NCBI GenBank assembly: GCA_023362775.1
Contig: JALMGJ010000006.1
Span: 11,426,501 to 11,490,500 of the forward strand
Reading direction: 5' to 3'
Source of the DNA: Charina bottae
Lineage: Eukaryota; Chordata; Lepidosauria; Squamata; Charinaidae
DNA: 64,000 nucleotides
Part shown: positions 33,086-44,539 of the stretch, one piece after another
How positions within the stretch are numbered: position 1 is the first letter of the stretch
How the letters are laid out: every line of letters begins with the position of its first letter
The notes under the pieces: model-generated
Database searches by the model: none
What the model was told of the DNA's origin: nothing
What the model saw: only the letters and a program-made list of their open reading frames with translations
Program-made: the position numbers and the translations under genes

Positions 33086-33153
33086 CAGTGTTCCTCAACC
33101 TTGGCAACTTTAAGATGTGTGGACTTCAACTCCCAGAATTCCCCAGCCAGCAT
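33086..33153. mobile_element. hAT MITE, one arm only
   Basis: Left terminus CAGTGTTCCTCAACCTTGGC through CCCCAGCCAGCAT; the second arm is missing. The preceding ATCTAGAG fits the family's TCTAGA-like target preference. Confidence 0.8.
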
Positions 33154-33155
33154 CC

Positions 33156-36100
33156 ACTCTATTATGGCATGAATCCACTGAAAAAATGGGAAAAACTCAA
33201 TTGCTCCATGTGCACAAGGCTGCCCTGTACTTATGTTTGTAGCCTCTGGCTATTTGGACAAGTTTTGCAAATCGAACATAAACTAAGCATATGTGACAAA
33301 TGCTCTGTACATCTTGGGCAAACTAAGTTTGTGGGAGAGTGGCTTATCTAACACAGTCCTGGGAGCACATGACCACAGCAGACTGCGGCATGTCCTGGTA
33401 TTATAAATCACTTACATATGCTTGGGGGGCTAAATTAGATATGATAGCAACTAAGCCAAACTTTTAAAGGAGCAGTGCACAATGCCCATCAACTCCAAGG
33501 CCACATCAGACTTTGTGCAGCACACAAAAGGCAGCATTCCCAAAGTGGGCAGCAGAAGGGCCACGGGGAGGGGGATGTATCAACAGCTAAGAGGAAAAAA
33601 AAGTCCCATAATTGTACCCCTAACCCTAACCCATCCCCAACAACCAATAATGGAAAAAATAACTCCCAATTTTTGGCTCGCATACTGACGGTCATAAGAG
33701 TGAAGCTGGTGGTCTCTACACATACCGCTGAGTTCAATTTTTTGCACCCTTGATTGAAAGTATGGATCTGTCCCAATAATATTTAACTTTTTGTTGTTTC
33801 TGTATACTATCAAATCAACCAAGGGCTCCTGCTGGCTAACAACAGCAACTAAAACATCCACGGTTCAAGAAAATCCACAATACAGTTACAGTTAAAGCAA
33901 CCATGGTAAATAAATATTATTTATTTATTTATTATTCAAATTTATCACTGCCCATCTCCCATAATCAAATATATAAACAAAAGTATATGAAATGCTATTA
34001 CTAATAATGATAATGCCATCAACAATCAAGAGGGCTGTTTTTTATAAAACAGAGCATAGAAGTATCATGCATATCACTGCTTTTCCTACTGGCGAAAAAG
34101 CTGTGTACAGTATAATTGCTAAAGAGTACAAACAATTGGTTCTTAATCCCCATATTTCTTTATCTCTTTTTTTGGGGGGGGGAGGAATATGTCTACTCTA
34201 GATGTAGCAACTTTTGATGTTTCAGAGAATGGAGGACAATATCCTCCACTTACAGTTCAACAACCAAGTAACCATTCACATACCAAAAGAAACCCTGTTC
34301 TACCAAACCAATCAATTGTCCATGGTCTTCCAGGTGTTCAGACAATGGTCCTTTTCAGCCTGCTCTAGAAATGCCAGGGATTACATCTGGGAACATTTGC
34401 ATATAAGGCATGTGCATATTATTATTCAGTTATGGCTCTTCCCCAGAACCACTGGCATGAACGGAGGACCGTAAGCAAAATACCTCTTGCTTTGAAACTG
34501 CAGAACAGATCAGAGTTTGAGCAAATGCAATCACGTGGCTCTGCTCTCCGCTAATTAGCTGGCCACCAGGTGGGAGCTGGTACATTGAGCGTCTTTGTTC
34601 AGATACCATGCTGCAGAACGGCTTCTGGTGAACAGGCATCCACCTAACAATTATTGTGTGAATAGTTGACCAGGCATTTTTGTCTATTTCAACCCACCCA
34701 TAATTCAGCAGTGGAAGAAACAAGCCGAACAACAGCAGAAGGGCCGTGAGGGTGGGTGCGTGGGTGGGTGTCAACCCAAATACAAACAAACCCATGTAGC
34801 TAAACAAAGTTTAAATGGCCAACCATTTGTTGTTGTTTTTCCCCTCTCTCATATCCTGTCCCACCGACACCGCATTTCTGTGATGGAGGACGCATGGTTT
34901 AAATCAGTGACTAGAGGCTGTCAATGTTATAAACCTTTGAGCTGTTAGGACTCAAAATCCACACTGAAACTATCCTAACTGCCTGCCCCCCCCCCCCCCC
35001 AGACAAAGACAAACACAGGCTTAATAAAGGAAATATTCCCTTGGGCCCACAATTCAGTGTTCCTTCAATGTTCTTTTTTTTTTTTACTTAAAAGGAAGAA
35101 GAAAACAATTAAAAGAAAACCTTGAAGTAATCTCATCCTGCTTATTTAGCCTCTTCATCCCTCAATCTGTGGTTGGTACGTGCCACAATCAGAGGGCTAT
35201 GGCCTGCTATCGTTTGGGTTTAATTAAAAAAGACACAGGCCGTGGAGCTGCGAATTAGGAGGAAGAAAGGAAGAAAACGCAACAACGCACTACCCCTGAT
35301 TAATTCGAGGCTCATGTTGGATTAATAACGCCAAACAAAGAACAAAAGGAAATTGTTATGCGAATTGCAGCCCTCCCAGGCCAGACAAAGGTCAAATCAC
35401 AGGATTTCAATTTCATCCGGACTTGCTTAATCAACTCTTTCGGAAGGAAGACCATATGCAGGACTCAAAGCTGCCCACTGGAGCTGCATTGTTCCCAGAC
35501 CTGGGAGACTGGGCAGTGATCATCTAAACTATTCCCAATCTTTGGTCTTCTCTCCCCAACAATCCCTGAACCCTTCTTTTATCTACAAAAAAGAAACCTC
35601 CCCAAGGGGGGGGGGGGAGACCCTCACAACCTAATTATGGGCTAATGGCTATAACATAAGGCTTCCACGTAAGAAAAAGCCTGCTGCTTTATGGAATTTC
35701 TCTCTTCCCCCCCCCTTGCCTCTGTTCTCCTTCTGCTGCAGCTGCATGGACTGTCTCCTATTGGGGGGGGGGGCTTCTCTCTCTCACAGCAGAAGCCAAC
35801 CCCTTCGGGATGGAAGTATTGTGTGGCCAGCTATGCTTGCCCCCGGGTCATTGCATTGCAGGGAGATAAAGTAGAAGGGACAAGTTGCACCAAGGGGTGG
35901 CCTGCTGGACTTCTAATGCAAGATTCTGATGTTCAACATGACACTGTTGGATGCTGAAGAGGGCCCAGATGCTATGAGGGGATTCCTAGCTTAGCAGAGA
36001 AGAAGGCGGCAGAGGAAGGGGTGGCAACATTTCCTCAGCAAAGCTGACTAAGGAAAATGAATTTCCTTTCCATTGCTCTTCCTCTCTACCCCCTGCCCCC

Positions 36101-36408
36101 ATTCCCCAATTCAAGCCAATGGAGTGGGGTGGGAAGCTGAATTCTTGAAGCCTTAAAAAAGCGGCCAGCGTATTTATTTTAAGCAGCCACCCCCATCAAA
36201 AGTACAGATCAGCACTGAGCTGTTCAGGAATCCTGCAGAACCACTGGGACCTCCCGGGAACCTTGAAGGCAAGAGAAAAGAAGTATGGAAATCTTTCTTA
36301 GGGACAAAACTCTTCTGAATTAAGGAAACATTCCCCCCATGAAAGGAGACAATGTCATCAAAATATATGACTGCCATTTTTGTAAAAAAAAAAATTAGGA
36401 AAGTCTAA
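33156..36408. other. Long unique noncoding block, candidate regulatory region
   Basis: No exon recognised. 33475-33860 may be an unnamed repeat (open on several frames, ACCCCTAACCCTAACCC at 33617). 35150-35460 has a composition and motif density suggesting a conserved noncoding element (TTAATTAAAAAAG, GATTAATTCG, GGATTAATAACG). C or G homopolymers occur at 34984-34999, 35607-35619 and 35763-35772. Confidence 0.45.
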
Positions 36409-36410
36409 TG

Positions 36411-36542
36411 CAGTGTTTCTCAACCGTGGCAACTTTAAGATGTGTGGCCTTCAACTCCCAGAATCCCCCAGCCAGCATTGGCTGAGGAATTCTGGGAGTT
36501 GAAGGCCACACATCTTAAAGTTGCCAAGGTTGAGGAACACTG
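36411..36542. mobile_element. Palindromic hAT MITE without matching flanks
   Basis: Both arms are intact (CAGTGTTTCTCAACC...GGTTGAGGAACACTG). The left flank GTCTAATG and right flank GGAGAACA do not match, unlike other copies, so one side may have been rearranged after insertion. Confidence 0.9.
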
Positions 36543-36544
36543 GG

Positions 36545-37915
36545 AGAACATGGACAGGGTAAGGTCACATAATGGTAGGGGGCACCAATTAAAACCATCC
36601 AACCCCACTTGAAGCAGGTGAATGTTGGCGTTTTATTGATTTGGGGATCTAGGAGGCCTCTTTCCATTCCCACCCTTAAAACCTCCCATAATCCCCCCAC
36701 AAAAAAAACCTGACAGCTTTGACTATTTGATTGCTAAAATTCAGTGGAACCATCTCAGAGTGCTGAGGAGACCACATTCCTCTGAGAGGCTTGTGTGTTG
36801 TCAACCTCTATTTTACAGCATTGGGGAGAAGAGAGGAAACAAGTCTATTATTCTCCCAAATCAAGGAAAAACAAGGAAGTACCATGGTTTCCCAGAATGC
36901 CATACACAACAACATGGCATCATGGCATGGGTTCCTCTTAAAATATGGGGCATAAAAATAGCAGCTGCAAGAGGCCACAGGGGTGTTCTTTGCTGAGCGG
37001 GAGAAGGCTCTTTCAACACCCACTTTTGCCTCCAAGTTTTCATCTTCCCAGCAACCAAAATTTGAACTTTTAGAAATTCGGTGGTCAACCCAACAGTAAC
37101 TGAAGGAGACCACTTCCAAGCAAGCTGAGCAAACCCTTCTAAGAGAACAAAAGACACGTGCAGACAAAAATGATTCAATAAATTAAGCAAAATAAACTCC
37201 CTTCTCTCAGGTCCAACTCTAAAACAATTCTTTAATATTATTACTGCAACAATGTACAGTGATGAATGCTGGTATGAGAAGACATGTAATGTGACTAAGT
37301 TTTCAAGTGAAAATGAAGGAGAACTGACAGACTGTATAGTCTGAAGAAGATGGAAGTCAATATCAGGAATGTAAAGATCAGTAAAATCAAGTAAAAATCC
37401 AATGTTTTGTTATCAGCATTGGTAGAGTAGTATTCTGGTGTGGTGGTTTGTTTGTCTAATGTGTGTTTGTGTGTGTGTTTAAATCCACAGAAAATTTCAT
37501 AACAGTTTACATTTGCAGCATCTCCTAACATACGGACACTTCATACACATCTCCCCTTAATTTGCATACCTGTTAACATAAATTGCCCAATAATTTTTTT
37601 AAAAAAATGCAAATTACATATATTCATTTTTTACAATACTGTTCTCTAATGTAGGGTTCTTTAGTATTCATTTCCCTTTCTAAAAATGTTACTACCACTG
37701 TTTATACACAACTTCCAGGAGCATACCTTTCTTTCAGACATATTTTTTTCAAGGAAAAAGAAACGCTAACTGGATTTTGTTAGGCGCTGCTGTCACTGCT
37801 ACTGCAAACAGCAGTCAGAGTTAAATGCTTAAATCCACTCTCTTTTAGAATCTGTTTTGAAATGGTTTTACATCCCTAATCAGTAGAAAGTGAAGTTGGT
37901 GGATTTATCCAAGTA
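36545..37915. other. Unique noncoding sequence
   Basis: No exon or repeat recognised. The two overlapping minus-strand frames at 36808-37190 share the same DNA in different frames, have no motifs and are judged fortuitous. Confidence 0.4.
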
Positions 37916-37928
37916 TACCATCTTCACT

Positions 37929-38251
37929 GGGGGCGTGATGGCTCAGTGGTTAAGACGCCAGGCTTGTTGATCAGAAGGTCGGCGGTTCGAGACCCGAGCG
38001 CCACGTGACGGAGTGAGCTCCTGCACTCGCCCCAGCTCTTGCCAACCTAGCAATTTGAAAGCATGCAAATGCAAGTAGATAAATAGGTACCACTTCCGTG
38101 GGATGGTAACAGCGTTCTGCACACATCATGCCAGCCACATGACCGTGGAAGTGTCTTTGGACAATGCTGGCTCTTCGGCTAAGAAACAGAGATGAGCACT
38201 GCCCCCTAGAGTCGGACACAACTGTGCAGGGGAAAACCTTTACCTTTTACC
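37929..38251 (+). mobile_element. tRNA-head/BovB-tail SINE with 13-bp duplication
   Basis: Plus-strand copy with head GGGGGCGTGATGGCTCAGTGG and a full BovB-like tail. Perfect TACCATCTTCACT copies flank it (37916-37928 and 38252-38264). Confidence 0.95.
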
Positions 38252-38349
38252 TACCATCTTCACTACCAGAAAGACTTGGTCCACATAATCACAAAATGCT
38301 CTCTCTCCTTCCCAGTTCCTACCAAGCAAATATCAGAACTAGAACTCAT

Positions 38350-38583
38350 TTTGGAGGATGAGAGATAATGTTGTCTCAACCCTTCCAACCTGGCACATTC
38401 TGGGCCTTCCAGTTCAATCTTCCAAACATTTTGGAAGACAGAGATAATGTGGTTTCACCTCTTCCAGCCTGGCACATTCTGGGCCTTCCAGGTCAATCTT
38501 CCAAACATTTTGGAAGACAGAGATAATCTGGTCTCACCTCTTCCTACTTGGCACATTCTGGGCCTTCCATGTCCTTCTATCAA
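38350..38583. repeat. 79-bp tandem repeat, three copies
   Basis: TGGCACATTCTGGGCCTTCC recurs at 38391, 38470 and 38549 (period exactly 79 bp). Units also share CAATCTTCCAAACATTTTGG and GACAGAGATAAT. Identity is high. No relation to any transposon in the window. Confidence 0.9.
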
Positions 38584-38589
38584 AGGACC

Positions 38590-40760
38590 TACATAATTAC
38601 ATGTAGGATCCCCTATATAAGCACAACACCCACCATAAATGTAAATAAGAAAACACTCAATTGAATATGCATTTTATTTGGGAGGGGGACAAAAGCCCTA
38701 GAATCAGACTCTTCTTAAGCTACAAATCCCATATAAAACCAATGAGGTAGTTCCTAGGAATGCCGCTGAAGCAGTTACAGCATATGAAACTGGAGTGAGG
38801 TAGATGTCCTGAGCTTATTTAAAGCTTGTATTCCCCACTCCAGCTTCTGTGCAACTTCCTGCTGGGGACCTTTCCCCTGGAAAGGTTATACCAACATGTA
38901 GTTGGCATCTGCTGCAAACATCCATCTCTCTATTTCTCTGGAAATTGTTATTTTAGATCAGGCACCACACAAGGCATTCATAAGGTCAGTTCAGAAGTTA
39001 GAAGTTCCACCCTGGAAAATTATTTTGATGCATTTATGCCTATGAAAGCATAATGCATAGATATGTTGTAGTGGAATTAAACCAGATGTTTGGCCCATTC
39101 CCTAAGGACAGAAATAGATAGACAGACAGACAGGCAAACAGACAGAGATGTGTGAGGGAGAGTGTTTGATACATGAACGTAGAAGGATTGCAATGGATCA
39201 GATGTTGGATCAGTTCATTTCCAATCGTGACATTTGGACACATTCATTCACAAGTCTCTTTTGTCCCATTTTCTCATTGAACTAAGAATGTTGACTGCCT
39301 ATTATTGTTTTTCCTGGAAAAAAAAAGGAATTTTAAACATACTTTCTCTCTATGCATTTCTAAGTGCATTTTCTCCTAACATGTGCATTTCTAAATGTTT
39401 TCTTGATACAGATGCAAGGTGAAAATTGCACCATAAAATTCAGAGAATAACCATTTTCTCTTCTGGTCATTGGTCTGGGAGTTGCAGATCAAGTTAATAA
39501 ATATTGGAATTCACCAGATATATTCTGCTTTTGAACACGAATATGTTGCTCAACATTATAAAGTTGAAACATGTTTGTGAATGCAGAATGTGCTTGTGGC
39601 CTGAGTACCCTAGGCTTGGACGCAGTATACAATCAACTTCATAGATTTCTCAAGGTATACTCAGCAGTGTGTAACAGCTCCAATGAAGAACAAAGGAAGG
39701 AAAAGAGGGAAGGAAACAGGCCATGCAAAAACTACATTAACACCCCACTGCTATACAATGGAGTAGGAAGACTTTTAAAAATGTGTTTATACACAATTTG
39801 TCCCAGGTTATTTTGCACTTGATCCATGTCCAATATTAAAATTATGAAAAATATTAAGGAAAGAGAAAGAAGGAAAGAGACTGGCCACAAATCAATCTAT
39901 GGCCTGAATTAAAATCCAACATCATATTCATAAAACTTTTCTATTAACATATAAGTGTTATGTCTGAAAATGGTAAAAATATTTCCTGAACTGGTACCCA
40001 TCGGATGTACTGTCTGATGCCCACAAGAACTGCCATTCCCATAACCCATATTATGCAGGATCATCATGATTGAGAATTATGGGAACTGAAATCCATCATC
40101 CATGTTATCTGGGCCCATGATGGCTGAGGATTATAGGAACCGAAGTGCAGTCGATTTGAAGAAGACTCATGTGGTCTTACTGTATCTGTTTTCCTGTAGT
40201 TCTTGCATCCCCAGTGTAACACACAAAGATCCCAGTGTGCTAGCTGAAATTTTCTTTGGCACCTACCAGTCTCCCTACCCCACCTGATTAACAAGACCAG
40301 GTCAAACTGAGTTGGCTTAAAGTATCCTGGATAGCTCAAGAAGGCAATAAGGAGCAACCTCGTTAACTTTGCCCACTAACTAAATGGATGATATGCAATT
40401 GCCATGCCCACCATGGCAGCCATTTTGTAAGAGTGCCCACAGTGTATTTTCAAAATTCCAAATTGGGCTCCTATATCTTATTCAACCATAACATCAGAAA
40501 ATGATTGCTATTGTACATACCTGCTTAGCTATCGTCCATTGGCTAAATAGCTGGATAAAGGAAAGTGACATGGCTTATGGTACAGGTTGAAACTACAGTC
40601 CCTGGGAGGAAACAGCCTTATCTAGCTAAACCTAAAGGTTGGATAGCAAACCACGAATTCTCAATTCTGCATTTACATTCCATGTGCAATACTTAGGTAA
40701 GAAAGAGGGTTGGGGAGAAGAGGCAGACTAGGGTGTTCAACCAGAAAAGGCAACTAGTAG
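38590..40760. other. Unique noncoding sequence
   Basis: Mostly unrecognised. A GACA/GATA-rich microtract lies at 39112-39145, and a degraded interspersed-repeat segment (GGGAACTGAAATCCATCATCC) at about 40020-40145. Confidence 0.4.
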
Positions 40761-40772
40761 AAGACTATAGAG

Positions 40773-40851
40773 CAGTGTTTCTCAACCATGGCAGCTTTAA
40801 GATGTGTGGACTTCAACTCCCAGAATTCTCCAGCCAGCATGAGAAACACTG
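40773..40851. mobile_element. Internally deleted hAT MITE
   Basis: The left arm is complete, but the right arm is reduced to the terminal GAGAAACACTG, giving 79 bp. The flanks CTATAGAG (40765-40772) and CTATAGCA (40852-40859) match at six of eight bases. Confidence 0.85.
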
Positions 40852-40982
40852 CTATAGCAGTGAGTGAATGAAAGATTAAGCATGCACAAATGCAATCTTC
40901 CACAAGTACAATCCTTCTGCCTTTCATATGTCTTTTCCTACTTTCCACAGACTTCAGCATGAAAGTGGGAATCCCAGGTTTG

Positions 40983-41072
40983 TCTGTGGCTTGAATCATG
41001 TCAACTGGATTTCTATTGACATGATTCAAGCCACAGACTGTTCCACCTGGATGACTGAGAACCTTCATCGAC
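40983..41072. mobile_element. 90-bp Penelope-like (family A) hairpin insertion
   Basis: TCTGTGGCTTGAATCATGTC and its perfect complement flank a short loop (CTGGATTTCTA), followed by CCACCTGGATGACTGAGAAC. Perfect AATCCCAGGTTTG copies flank it (40970-40982 and 41073-41085). It has the same ends as the 2831-3057 insertion but lacks the hammerhead-like centre. Confidence 0.65.
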
Positions 41073-41107
41073 AATCCCAGGTTTGGTATCTTAAACTACT
41101 TTGGAGG

Positions 41108-41350
41108 GGAAGGGTGCCTTTGAGTCATCGTTGACTCCTGGCGACTGCCTGGATTGCGCCTTGCAGTTTTCTTGGCAACATTTTTGGAAGTGGTTTACCA
41201 CTGTCATCTTCTTCTTCTTCTTCCTAGGGCTGAAAGAGAGGGACTGACCCAAGGTCACCCAGTTGGCTTTGTGCCCAAGGTGGGACTAGAACTCACGTTC
41301 TCCCGGTTTTTAGCCTGCTGCCTTAACCACTACACCAAACTGGCTCTCTA
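41108..41350 (-). mobile_element. CORE/MIR-like SINE, complete single-copy reference
   Basis: This is the least rearranged copy in the window. Plus strand: GACTCCTGGCGACTGCC, GTTTTCTTGGCAACATTTTT, GGAAGTGGTTTACCACTG, (CTT)n, CCTAGGGCTGAAAGAGAGG, CCCAAGGTCACCCAG, GGGACTAGAACTC, TTAACCACTACACCAAACTG. TGGTTT-type hexamers lie at 41191 and 41304 and enclose the segment that is amplified elsewhere. Confidence 0.85.
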
Positions 41351-41354
41351 AACT

Positions 41355-42190
41355 ACTATATGATACTAAAATACGATAATTAGAGGATATTAAACAGTGC
41401 TGGAGAGAAGAGCAACAACGACAAAAAATCCTTGCCTCACCCCCACCCCGCCTCAGATTACCTTCAGAACTGAAATCAGAGAGCACTAAACGATGATAAT
41501 TTGTGTGCCTCCTGTGAATGATTGAAGACTGAATCAAATTTTAACTAAATTTTGTTTTGTAAATCCCTCAGGATGACATAATTATGATTCCACACATACA
41601 TTAATTAGCCGTACACATCTATTTCAGCAAGTTTAAAACCAATTCAGGGTCTGCTGAAAGGGAAGTAAGCCTAATATTTGAAATTACAGGGATTAGATTG
41701 ACTTCATTAGACTGACAAATTTCCTTTAAGTTCATCTCTGCTTAGTCTGACACCTCGAGGTCAAACCCACAAGGATATTTATCAGTTAAGGATTCAACAA
41801 ACTTCAGAATCAATGGAAAGTATGTACTGATTGGAGAGAAGGAATGAGAGTCTCCCTCTATTACCTTCTTTGACTGTCAACCTGTTCTGACAGCCATTTT
41901 AAGTTAGGGAAGACTTTGTAGCAGAGAAGGTTAGAAGAGGATTTCACAGCTCAAAACCTTCACATTGTTGGGAGCCAAGCCCAAACTAACTTGGAATTAA
42001 AGTTTAACTCATAATGTTCTCTACCAGCTTTGTTATTTACCTGTCACCCACTTTCTCTTCCATTTCCCCAACCTTCACAACGTGTAGCCTAGTAAGCTAT
42101 CAATTACATCTAGTCTCAATGGCTCTCTGTTACCTTCTTAAATCACAGATCTTATACCTTAAATATTAGGTATAGGGAGCAAAAATATAA
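41355..42190. other. Unique noncoding sequence with candidate conserved element
   Basis: 41560-41850 is repeat-free with homeodomain-like words (ACATTAATTAGCCG, GGGATTAGATTG) and even composition. No exon recognised. Confidence 0.4.
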
Positions 42191-42194
42191 AAAA

Positions 42195-42330
42195 GGGGTA
42201 TCAGCCTCTGTCCATGATGGCAAGTTTCCTATGTGCGCTTAGTTGGCCACTTTGTGACACCGAATGTTGGACCACATGGATCCTTGTCCTGATCCAGCAG
42301 ATTTATTCCAACGTCCAGAAGCTACAGCCA
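42195..42330 (+). mobile_element. Old LINE 3' remnant (CR1/L3-like)
   Basis: GGCCACTTTGTGACACCGAATG, TTGGACCACATGGATCC and GTCCTGATCCAGCAGATTT match a widely dispersed vertebrate LINE 3' motif I recognise from CR1/L3-type ends. Strongly diverged. Confidence 0.45.
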
Positions 42331-44160
42331 TAGGCTGTTTGGATGCCGTTCCTGGACAGATTTTGAAAATAGGATTTCAGTACTCTCCCACATATCAACT
42401 GCTGAAGGTTGTCCTTCTCTTTTGACTGAGAATGCAAGACACCTGCATTGCTCAAACTTATCAATACTCATATGAAGGAGACGACCTCTCTAATGGGCTC
42501 AGGTAGCTTTAACCATGATCAAAAGCCTTCACTGCAGCAAGTGAGAGAACAGCTGAGGTCTTGGTGACTACAATGTCCCCCCCTTCTTCTCTTGTCTCAC
42601 ATGGTAATGTGCAACTTCCTGGCAAAGGGGTGTGAAAGTCAGGCAAGGTGGCTATTCATATCAAAACAGGCAAAATCATCTGGTATCCTACAAAATTAAT
42701 GATTTCAATCTTGAAATTCATTTTGTGTATCATTTCAGGCAAAAACGGGTCACCAGTAGAGACAGGGAAGATGTTATTTGGAATCTGTAGTCCTAGGCAA
42801 ACCAACCTAATTCATCATTCCCAGATGGGGCTTGGAAGAGAGTTTCCCTTTAATTGTTCCTCTCCATATCCCACAATGTAGTGGTGTACCAAAATGTGTA
42901 TCTTAGTGAAAATTGCATATGAATTCTATCTATTAACAAAAATAAGAGCATTTGACAATAAAAATGGATGTTGTGTACTTTGAAAGCAAATTCAGAATGA
43001 TACAGAAATATGAAATCATGGAATAGATTTAGAACTGAAATCACATGAAACTGACACAGACTAGAAATAACAGATTCATCCGTCTTTAAAAATAACCAGA
43101 GGAGATATAAACCCACCTCCAGAAGACGACAAATTCCAAGGAACTGTATTCTATTTAGTTGAAATTGTATTTCATTCTTTTTCTGTTATTTTATCTGTGA
43201 ATTATATTCATTTCACGTTAAAGGAATGTTAATTTTTTTGCAGTCATGAAGGGTATCCTATCTTTTCCATGTAGCCTTAAAGTCTTTAATAATTTTCATG
43301 CGGATCATTATTATATGTCGTTACCACATTTCATCTGTTTTTAATTTAATCAGAGTCAGTTGATGATCCAAAGAGCACAAATGAGTAGTAAAATAGTTTG
43401 CTGTCTCGAGCATCATCCTCATCATTGTTGGAGACCTTCAACAATTATTGCATATTCTGAAAGTAGGTGCCAGGAAGGGGCACAATCTGCAGCTGGGCCT
43501 AGGATACTGAAAAGGATCTGGGGTGACCAGATTGGAGCTACAGTGTTAAGAGTTCTCTATATCTCTTTACTACTGACTTGTAGTTGTCTAGCTTTTTGCA
43601 AACCAAATGTGGTCGCTTCTATTCACAAGGGTACTTCAAAAGGTGGCCTAAAGGCTTTGGTTGATACATGTGGGAAGAAACAATCTGTGAGATTCTGCAA
43701 TCTCATGCCATTAAGGCTTTTAAAAATAAAATCAAAACAAACAAGCCAAAACCAGCATCTTGAGTTGAGCTTAGAAATGTGTTGGGCATATATGCTCTTA
43801 TGTAACTCTGCGGGTTTACATTGATAATTTTAAAGGAAACTATTTGACTGTCTATATCCCCAGCAACAATTCTAGAATGAGAACTTTGGGGTACTAAGAC
43901 CTACAGGTCTGAATCTATCGGGGAATCCTACTTAAAAATGAAATTCAAAATGATTTGGGAGATTCCAGTTTAGGGGAGAAATCTTAACCTCCACTAAAGA
44001 AAGGTGAGGTTTTGATTAAAAATGAGATTTTTTTTTTTAAAAAAAGAAAGTTTGTAGGACAAACTGGTTTTCATCCTCTGATTTGCCTGCCTTTACTTGA
44101 CCAAGGCAACAGAAACCGATTTTTCCTCTCTTTCTTCCAGCATAACCTGACCAACAGCTC
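42331..44160. other. Unique noncoding sequence
   Basis: No exon or named repeat. The 154-codon frame at 43360-43824 has no recognisable domain and is considered fortuitous. Confidence 0.4.
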
Positions 44161-44172
44161 CAACGCTTAATC

Positions 44173-44528
44173 CAGAGCTTTCCAAACTGTGTGTCAGGAC
44201 ACGTTAGTGTGTCGGCTGCAGTGTCTGGGTGTGTTGCGGCTGCTGCCGCCTCCAAGCCCTGCCAGGATTCCACGCAGGTCCTAGTGCCTGCCTTGTGCCT
44301 GCCTGCCTCCAAACCTGCCCTGCCAGGATTCCACGCAGGTCCTAGTGCCTGCCTTGTGCCTTGCTGCCTCCAAACCTGCCCTGCCAGGATTCCACGCAGG
44401 TCCTAGTGCCTGCCTTGTGCCCTGCTGTAAGAGTGTGTCGCAAAATGATGCCCTGCTGTAAGAGTGTGTCGCAAAATGATGCATGTCTAAAAAGTGTGTC
44501 ACCAACATGAAAAGTTTGGAAAGCTCTG
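44173..44528. mobile_element. hAT non-autonomous element with internal tandem repeats
   Basis: Termini CAGAGCTTTCCAAACTGTG and AAGTTTGGAAAGCTCTG form inverted repeats. Flanks GCTTAATC (44165-44172) and GCTTAATT (44529-44536) are an 8-bp duplication with one mismatch. Inside, a 61-bp unit (GCCAGGATTCCACGCAGGTC) recurs at 44261, 44322 and 44383, and a 31-bp unit (CCTGCTGTAAGAGTGTGTCG) at 44421 and 44452. Confidence 0.9.
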
Positions 44529-44539
44529 GCTTAATTGAT

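Noticed and set aside
33617..33633. ACCCCTAACCCTAACCC, a possible interstitial telomeric repeat; AGGGTTAGGGTA at 25359 is similar
   Set aside because: Only about two to two and a half telomere-like units at each site, within chance expectation for 64 kb of biased sequence.
36808..37190. Two overlapping minus-strand frames of 119 and 109 codons
   Set aside because: They overlap on the same strand in different frames with no motif; most likely chance.
38350..38583. CRISPR-like repeats with spacers
   Set aside because: The whole 79-bp period is repeated, so there are no variable spacers.
43360..43824. 154-codon plus-strand frame as a possible host gene
   Set aside because: No recognisable domain, no splice or start context, composition like its surroundings.
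44211..44482. CRISPR-like array of direct repeats
   Set aside because: Units are contiguous without unique spacers and lie within a hAT element in a vertebrate genome.
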